Source of the DNA: Eumeta japonica
Lineage: Eukaryota > Arthropoda > Insecta > Lepidoptera > Psychidae
Assembly (NCBI GenBank): GCA_005406025.1
Contig: BGZK01002110.1
Coordinates: 1-64,000, forward strand
Reading direction: 5' to 3'
DNA: 64,000 bases
The position numbers and the translations under genes are program-made. Under the pieces are notes generated by a model. The model was given only the letters and a program-made list of their open reading frames with translations. It did no database searches and was not told the origin of the DNA. Below are positions 61,901-64,000 of this stretch, piece after piece; within the stretch, counting starts at the first letter, position 1, and every line of letters starts with the position of its first letter.

Positions 61901-62553
61901 AGCGAATTATGATCAATAATTGTTGTCTATTAATTTATAATCTACTATTACGTACGTAAACAGATACAGGCAAAGCTAACAATACAGAACATTTTTTAAA
62001 GTATGACATAGATTGCCTTGTTCGGCAATAACAGACGTAACGTAAAATAAATCGTTACCTTTATTTTACGTACATTGTTACTTAATACGCGCGTTCTATT
62101 GGCGCAGAAAAGTTAAACGTATGATGTATATATTTTCAAATGTTCAGAATAATTATTACCGTAGTTATTTTACTCCTAGATGATGAAACACAATTTCAAT
62201 ATATCATCACATCAATCAATCAAATCAAATTATCGATCAAATCAAATCATCAATCAAATCAAATCATCAATCAATTAATGGTCATTAAGAAATATAAATA
62301 TTTACCTAACCTTTAATTAAATTCTCCACTGAATATAAATACCTCATTTTCAGGCCTCATGTACGCCACGGTAAGGTAGTTGCCATCGACGTGGGTACGA
62401 TTCGGCAAGGAGTTGGACCTTCGGCTCCACGTCACCGGAGGTACAGGATCGCCGACCACTCCGCACCAGAGCCTCAATGCTTCGTTGACCTTAATCGACT
62501 CTGTTATTACACCATCCTCTACAGTGCCGACATAATCATCAGTCTCCAAGAAC
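40861..62553 (-). CDS. ihog: ihog-like Hedgehog co-receptor, ten exons (5' and 3' ends missing)
   Basis: Interference hedgehog/brother of ihog family: a type I membrane protein that binds Hedgehog through FN3-1, works with Patched at the cell surface, and is related to vertebrate CDO/BOC. Ten minus-strand exons join in frame: 62553-62343, 59325-59109, 58825-58695, 55713-55629, 54095-53989, 53167-53049, 48297-48141, 46639-46430, 45334-45115 and 40952-40861. Every intron has GT donor and AG acceptor and compatible phases (0,1,0,1,0,2,0,0,1). Diagnostic segments that match remembered Drosophila Ihog are VPPSRPNVTRMSDESVM, FRIAAVYSNQDNK, YVYYRPVSSAGEYEK and cytoplasmic ITITANPL. Order is Ig3, Ig4, basic linker, FN3-1, FN3-2, transmembrane, tail. 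The signal peptide and Ig1-2 are expected upstream of base 64,000; the terminal exon was not found. Whether it is ihog or boi cannot be told from this part; insects outside flies often have one copy. Confidence 0.93.
41565..41830 (+). repeat. ~115-bp diverged tandem repeat (about 2.3 copies)
   Basis: Units beginning CATGTGAATGCGCACCATGA (41565), CATGTGATCGCGTCAATGAC and CATATGATTGCGCAATGATT each contain, where complete, a TCTGCATCTT.TTTTATAA.TT block. Related to the repeat at 22430-22600. Lies in the ihog intron before the tail exon. Confidence 0.65.
42895..43176 (-). mobile_element. tRNA-headed lepidopteran SINE
   Basis: On the minus strand it starts GACTGCCCGATTGACGCAGT (tRNA-like head, A-box region), has a GTGGGTTCGATTCCCAC B box (plus strand 43108-43124), a body with CTGGTACCCATAATATAAGC and TTTGGGACCAGATGGTGCTA, and an AATAAATAAATAATAAAA-type tail at 42898-42920. 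This head-body-tail order is that of a widespread lepidopteran SINE family. It lies in the ihog intron in the same orientation as the gene. It is not a functional tRNA gene. Confidence 0.88.
44607..45020. repeat. Cluster of AATTAGT/ACTAATT sites with weak terminal inverted repeat
   Basis: At least 11 copies of AATTAGT or its complement lie in about 400 bp (near 44630, 44644, 44679, 44738, 44753, 44790, 44805, 44822, 44868, 44910, 44976), often paired as inverted couples. The ends are loosely inverted (ACTTTTTAAAACTGAATTAG versus ACTCTAAAACTGAATAAG). Located about 100 bp downstream of the transmembrane exon donor. Either a palindromic MITE or a homeodomain-type site cluster. Confidence 0.65.
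45115..45334 (-). CDS. ihog: ihog exon i: juxtamembrane and transmembrane segment
   Basis: 220 nt, phase 0 in and phase 1 out. It starts VAKTLKVSTTLVSK, a Thr/Ser-rich stalk, followed by DSGNGSGG, then a hydrophobic run of about 25 residues (45214-45140) with small-residue spacing (GGALGA, IGA), ending in CRRARKGVST as the stop-transfer signal. The donor ACTA followed by GTTAGT is in phase 1 and fits the next exon; reading on without splicing reaches a TAG two codons later (45110). Outside then inside orientation is as expected for a type I receptor. Confidence 0.92.
46430..46639 (-). CDS. ihog: ihog exon h: FN3-2
   Basis: 210 nt, phase 0 on both sides. Encodes WSMGQGGVQAEGFYVYYRPV, then SSAGEYEKGT, a GC-rich Ala/Gly loop (AAGGPAARAA), and LAADTAYELKLQAYTAQAPS, EFSTIK. 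YVYYRPVSSAGEY is nearly identical to fly YAYYRPSSSAGEY. The acceptor is GCTAACAG; the donor AAG followed by GTCACT is weak. Local GC is much higher than its surroundings. Other frames across this exon are shadows. Confidence 0.94.
46687..46724. repeat. 14-bp perfect inverted repeat, 10-nt loop
   Basis: CAGTCTATTTTTCA and TGAAAAATAGACTG, about 50 bp upstream (on the minus strand) of the FN3-2 exon acceptor. Confidence 0.85.
48141..48297 (-). CDS. ihog: ihog exon g: end of FN3-1, start of FN3-2
   Basis: 157 nt (1 nt plus 52 codons), phase 2 in and phase 0 out. Begins FRIAAVYSNQDNK, the last strands of FN3-1, then RFYLKRGEFPAPRAPVLVRA as the interdomain link, then RIELEWT of FN3-2 strand B. Acceptor TTGTTCAG, donor ACG followed by GTGAGC. 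The intron before it is about 4.75 kb and contains a mariner fragment and a hairpin element. FN3-2 in the family is implicated in contact with Patched. Confidence 0.94.
48418..48457. repeat. 12-bp perfect inverted repeat
   Basis: ATGTAACGAAGT (48418-48429) and ACTTCGTTACAT (48446-48457), 16-nt loop, in an ihog intron about 120 bp from an exon. Confidence 0.8.
49324..49335. repeat. (CA)n microsatellite
   Basis: CACACACACACA run; a matching (GT)n run lies at 51510-51523. Confidence 0.8.
51653..51841. mobile_element. Small foldback element
   Basis: Ends ATGCGCATATGAGTTGCATA (51653-51672) and the inverse near 51821-51841 (ATATGCAACTCATATGTGCA). The interior is CpG-containing with a G-run (51690-51698). 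No ORF. MITE-like; family unknown. Confidence 0.55.
52080..52510 (-). pseudogene. Second mariner transposase fragment
   Basis: Minus strand gives DAPLYSIVARWCTEHKSGK with TFTKDDLSSGHPT (HTH region), LHEQLGMKKVSA, then a frameshift to SRASLELLQDPDTFLARFAI, VDETWFHHYDSDTK (first catalytic Asp, DETW). Ends just after that motif; D2 and D3 are absent. Belongs to a different mariner lineage from the 24-kb copy. Lies in the intron between ihog FN3-1 exons. Confidence 0.8.
53049..53167 (-). CDS. ihog: ihog exon f: middle of FN3-1
   Basis: 119 nt, phase 0 in and phase 2 out. Encodes VQHREGTNSGIVQWQTSNRD, then IPPYVNSYLVTGLIPDRYYK. The WQTSNRDIP and LIPDRYYK segments correspond to the WQTTNDNIP and L.P...Y regions of fly Ihog. 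Acceptor CAATGCAG follows a long T-run; the donor AA followed by GTGAGT is near consensus. The final Lys codon is completed by the first G of the next exon. Confidence 0.93.
53989..54095 (-). CDS. ihog: ihog exon e: start of FN3-1
   Basis: 107 nt, phase 1 in and phase 0 out. It reads ANMVPPSRPNVTRMSDESVM, then VTWSAGNYGLPIQLFK. This block is nearly the same in remembered fly Ihog and is the strongest single evidence for the family. NVT is a potential N-glycosylation site. Acceptor TTTACTAG ends at 54096 and donor AAG is followed by GTAACA. FN3-1 is the Hedgehog-binding module in the family. Confidence 0.95.
54290..54660. repeat. Dispersed repeat, copy 2 (in ihog intron)
   Basis: Core 54503-54640 matches 27773-27935 in the same orientation. 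Conserved words include TAATAAAGCACACTCAAGTG, CTTGAGAGTG and GAGATGGCGCATCGTTTGAG. Lies between the basic-linker and FN3-1 exons. Confidence 0.7.
55629..55713 (-). CDS. ihog: ihog exon d: short basic linker between Ig4 and FN3-1
   Basis: An 85-nt exon, phase 0 in and phase 1 out, with acceptor TTTCCAG and donor AAAG followed by GTAAAT. It encodes NYDESDKLIQMSSQSP followed by KRHNKKNSRKHK. The phases fit its neighbours exactly, which is the main reason to accept such a small exon. The polybasic end sits just before FN3-1, the domain that in Drosophila Ihog needs heparin or heparan sulfate for Hedgehog binding, so a glycosaminoglycan-binding role is plausible but inferred. Confidence 0.8.
55990..56930 (+). 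repeat. ~180-190-bp minisatellite, about five units
   Basis: Units carry TTTGATCGTGTTTTACACTT, CAACCGGCCATCATGAAA, GGACACAGGGTGTCTTTCAT and TGTAACTACTATTGTGAATA. TTTGATCGTG starts recur at about 56238, 56422, 56601 and 56790. The first unit (55990-56225) is the most diverged and begins like a dispersed repeat (CTAATATTGTAAATGCGAAG). Lies in the ihog intron before the linker exon. Confidence 0.85.
57825..57900 (+). repeat. Dispersed repeat (AGCTTTCGCCCGC type)
   Basis: CTAGCTTTCGCCCGCAACTT and CACCTGCGTGGAG are a hallmark of a very common lepidopteran repeat end. Relatives are at 29550-29580 (CTTTGTCCGCGGTTCCACTC), 62985-63180 (GCGGCTTCGCCCGCGTAGAC) and, inverted, near 51080-51100 (CCACGCGGGTGGAAC). 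Confidence 0.5.
58096..58177. repeat. Two adjacent hairpins with identical CTAA loops
   Basis: The first is GGTGGTA-CTAA-TACCACC (58096-58113). The second has 25-bp arms at 58124-58148 and 58153-58177, one mismatch, again with a CTAA loop. They lie in the ihog intron about 520 bp downstream (minus strand) of the Ig4 exon. Confidence 0.9.
58695..58825 (-). CDS. ihog: ihog exon c: second half of Ig4
   Basis: 131 nt (2 nt plus 43 codons), phase 1 in and phase 0 out. Encodes QDIYIEHLEKRHAGIVQCFA then CNELGCAYDAVLLTVVPVQI. This is the E-F-G strand region of Ig4 with its second Cys in IVQCFA. Two further cysteines (CFACNELGC) are unusual for an Ig G-strand and may form an extra disulfide. The donor is CAG followed by GTAAGA, a near-consensus site; the acceptor is CGTACAG. 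Confidence 0.9.
59109..59325 (-). CDS. ihog: ihog exon b: end of Ig3, first half of Ig4
   Basis: 217 nt, phase 0 in and phase 1 out. It starts GIYTCSAGHLQRSW, supplying the second Cys of Ig3 (the usual YTC motif), then PPRFEG as interdomain linker, and the first Cys of Ig4 in GRAHVSCGTPKG followed by VIQWMLN. The acceptor TTTGCAG ends at 59326 and the donor is CACG followed by GTTAGC. The split last codon G plus GT of the next exon gives Gly. A potential glycosylation site (NGT) lies between the domains. Confidence 0.9.
59723..59795. repeat. Pair of hairpins around repeated CTGATGCA
   Basis: AAAGTGC-TGAT-GCACTTT (59723-59740), then 16-bp perfect arms AAAGATACACTCTTTT (59756-59771) and its inverse (59780-59795) with an 8-nt loop TCTGATGC. 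The word CTGATGCA occurs three times. Confidence 0.85.
62040..62071. repeat. 12-bp perfect inverted repeat, 8-nt loop
   Basis: ACGTAAAATAAA and TTTATTTTACGT. About 270 bp downstream, on the minus strand, of ihog exon a. Confidence 0.8.
62210..62277. repeat. ATCAAATC-type microsatellite
   Basis: Repeats of ATCAATCAAATCAAATC just downstream (minus strand) of the Ig3 exon donor. Confidence 0.85.
62343..62553 (-). CDS. ihog: ihog exon a: first part of Ig3
   Basis: 211 nt, entering with one nucleotide of a split codon (phase 2 intron) and ending in phase 0. It begins RFLETDDYVG and continues through LRLWCGVVGDPVPPVTW, a typical Ig-domain Cys plus Trp core, then a LTVAYMRPENE strand that leads into the next exon. 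Acceptor is ATTGTAG at 62560-62554 and donor is GAG followed by GTATTT. It carries a possible N-glycosylation site (NRT). Ig domains of this family are extracellular and contribute to homophilic adhesion. An upstream exon in phase 2 must exist beyond the window. Confidence 0.9.
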
Positions 62554-63183
62554 CTACAATATAATAATGAGAAGTAAATTTCCACCCAAACAAATCTCAT
62601 TCAAAGAATTAAGAATTTCAGGGATGAAGCATATATTGCAAAATACCGATATAATTAAAACTATTTTTTTTTTTTCAATAAATTCATTTTAAGCTGTTCC
62701 CGACATATATATATTGCATAAGCTCCAGGAAAGTTTTTGATTAACAATTTCCAAAACTTAAATACAATAAGTCAAATTTTGTTACTAGGTACCCGAATAC
62801 AAGTTTGAAATTGTCCAGAATATAGTTCGAAATTTCTCATACCTATTAATATTTCATAAAAGAAAATAAAAAGCAGCTTTTGAAGTTCTTTAACGAAACA
62901 TATACCTACATTTGTGATGTCATATATAAAATATCCTTTTCAAAGTTATTAGCGAATGTCTTATATTATGTATGTACACTAGATTTTATCTGCGGCTTCG
63001 CCCGCGTAGACATAATGGTGATTTTGGTTTGTTTCGTTAGGATTTGGCTAAAATCCGTCGTTAGTGAGCCTCTACATCCCGAAAAGAGAAATTATGACAA
63101 ATTTCAAATCAATCGGACGTATAATTTCGGAGATCTCGTAATGGGTCAGTCAGTTAGTGGTATTTCACTTACATATATATAAT

Positions 63184-63330
63184 ACAGGGGCAAAGTTAAA
63201 AAAATCTTACCAGTTTCAGCATTGCTTCAGTTACACAAGGTATAAAGATACTTACCGTTACGTCGGTGGGCCACCAACCGAAAAAATGCTGAAATTAGTA
63301 AGGTTTTTTAGCTTTGCAAACCCTGTCTGT
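63184..63330. mobile_element. ~147-bp foldback MITE
   Basis: Left arm CAGGGGCAAAGTTAAAAAAA.. TTTCAGCAT (63184-63221) and right arm ATGCTGAAA...TTTTTTAGCTTTGC..CCCTG (63289-63330) are inverted with mismatches and small indels. The CAGGG ends recall hAT-type MITEs; no 8-bp duplication was seen. Confidence 0.65.
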
Positions 63331-63599
63331 AATCTATGTGCACGCCTCTGATAAGTTATATACAGTTTGTACACAATATCTCGAGTTACAATAATAACAG
63401 GTACTCACAATTTCGCCGGAAGAATAAACAAACAAATAGTACGTATAAATAAATTTAGAACATAGTCCTTAAAGTGATTATTCTGAATCTCAAATAAACC
63501 CAGTCCTAGTTTTAATTTATAAACTCAGGTCTATTCACCATAAACCATGCGAAAACTCCTATTTAATCGTTATTCATCAATCATTTTATGCAACCTTCT

Positions 63600-64000
63600 T
63601 TATTTCTAGTGTTTAAAACTTAATATGCCCCCAGTTTCATCTGCATAAAATTTTCTAAGACGCTCCTTGCCGACCCTTCTATGCATATATAACTTGCTTT
63701 TAATTTTTTTCAAACTGTCTCAACTTACCCTTCTGTAATAAATCTTATTTCAACCAACTACTCTCTGACACCTATTTCCTATCTTTCAAGAACACAACAC
63801 ATACTACGTAAATATCACAGCTCCGTTGTATTGATTCTACATTATTGTTTCTTCTGCCACATTCACTTTCACTGCCCTACATAAACGTAGGAACCAGTAC
63901 CTCACTATGGACTAAGTTAAATGCGCGGAGCGCTAAATACTTTTACTGTTCATAAACTCAGACAAAGCCTCATTCACTTTATTTCCAGCATTCATTCGCG
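63600..64000 (-). mobile_element. Non-LTR retrotransposon fragment, cut by window end
   Basis: The minus strand reads RMNAGNKVNEALSEFMNSKS at the edge, then EVLVPTFMYGSESE, then decays. The same family as 12550-13285 (there VLIPTL..GSES). It continues beyond base 64,000 and is therefore inside or upstream of ihog in the same orientation. Confidence 0.7.

Larger units (their letters stand above)
62554..64000. other. Sequence upstream of first located ihog exon
   Basis: If the gene continues, this is the intron preceding the Ig3 exon on the minus strand. No Ig1, Ig2 or signal-peptide exon was recognised. It contains a T-run (62663-62675), a short repeat starting near 62980, a foldback element (63184-63330) and, at the edge, a non-LTR reverse-transcriptase fragment. 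Confidence 0.5.

Overview
This window looks like nuclear DNA from a lepidopteran insect (moth or butterfly). It is AT-rich, has long introns, and is heavily seeded with insect transposable-element relics. These include a tRNA-headed SINE with an ATTT-type tail, mariner, hAT and BEL/Pao elements, non-LTR reverse-transcriptase fragments and several foldback (MITE-like) elements. Nothing in it is bacterial or organellar. Most long ORFs are chance open frames or antisense shadows.

The one confidently identified host gene is an interference hedgehog (ihog/boi, CDO/BOC-type) Hedgehog co-receptor on the minus strand, between about 62.55 kb and 40.86 kb. Ten exons were located by protein similarity, and their splice sites and phases agree at every junction. 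In transcript order they encode Ig3 (62.5 and 59.3 kb), Ig4 (59.3 and 58.8 kb), a short basic linker (55.7 kb), FN3-1 (54.1, 53.2 and 48.3 kb), FN3-2 (48.2 and 46.6 kb), a juxtamembrane plus transmembrane segment (45.3 kb), and a cytoplasmic exon carrying an ITITANPL motif (40.9 kb). The signal peptide and Ig1-2 should lie beyond base 64,000. The last exon(s) were not found.

From 1 to 40.8 kb there is no confident host gene. This part holds a 1.5 kb long-inverted-repeat element whose spacer contains a broken zinc-finger-like coding segment (1.9-3.4 kb), small foldback elements (10.2-10.9 kb), a non-LTR fragment (12.5-13.3 kb), an internally deleted BEL/Pao element with a 5-bp target duplication (19.4-21.5 kb), a dead mariner (23.9-25.0 kb) and a dead hAT (29.9-31.2 kb). 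It also holds several CpG-rich islands and two orphan candidate exons (11.4 kb plus, 34.3 kb minus). The ihog introns carry a SINE, a cluster of ACTAATT sites, a second mariner fragment, a ~180-bp minisatellite and more foldbacks.

A recurring oddity is short, nearly perfect inverted duplications with tiny loops (often 4 nt). One of them interrupts the mariner reading frame, which indicates that at least this one arose as an insertion, probably by template switching. Coordinates and exon calls come from reading by eye; no alignment or database search was run.
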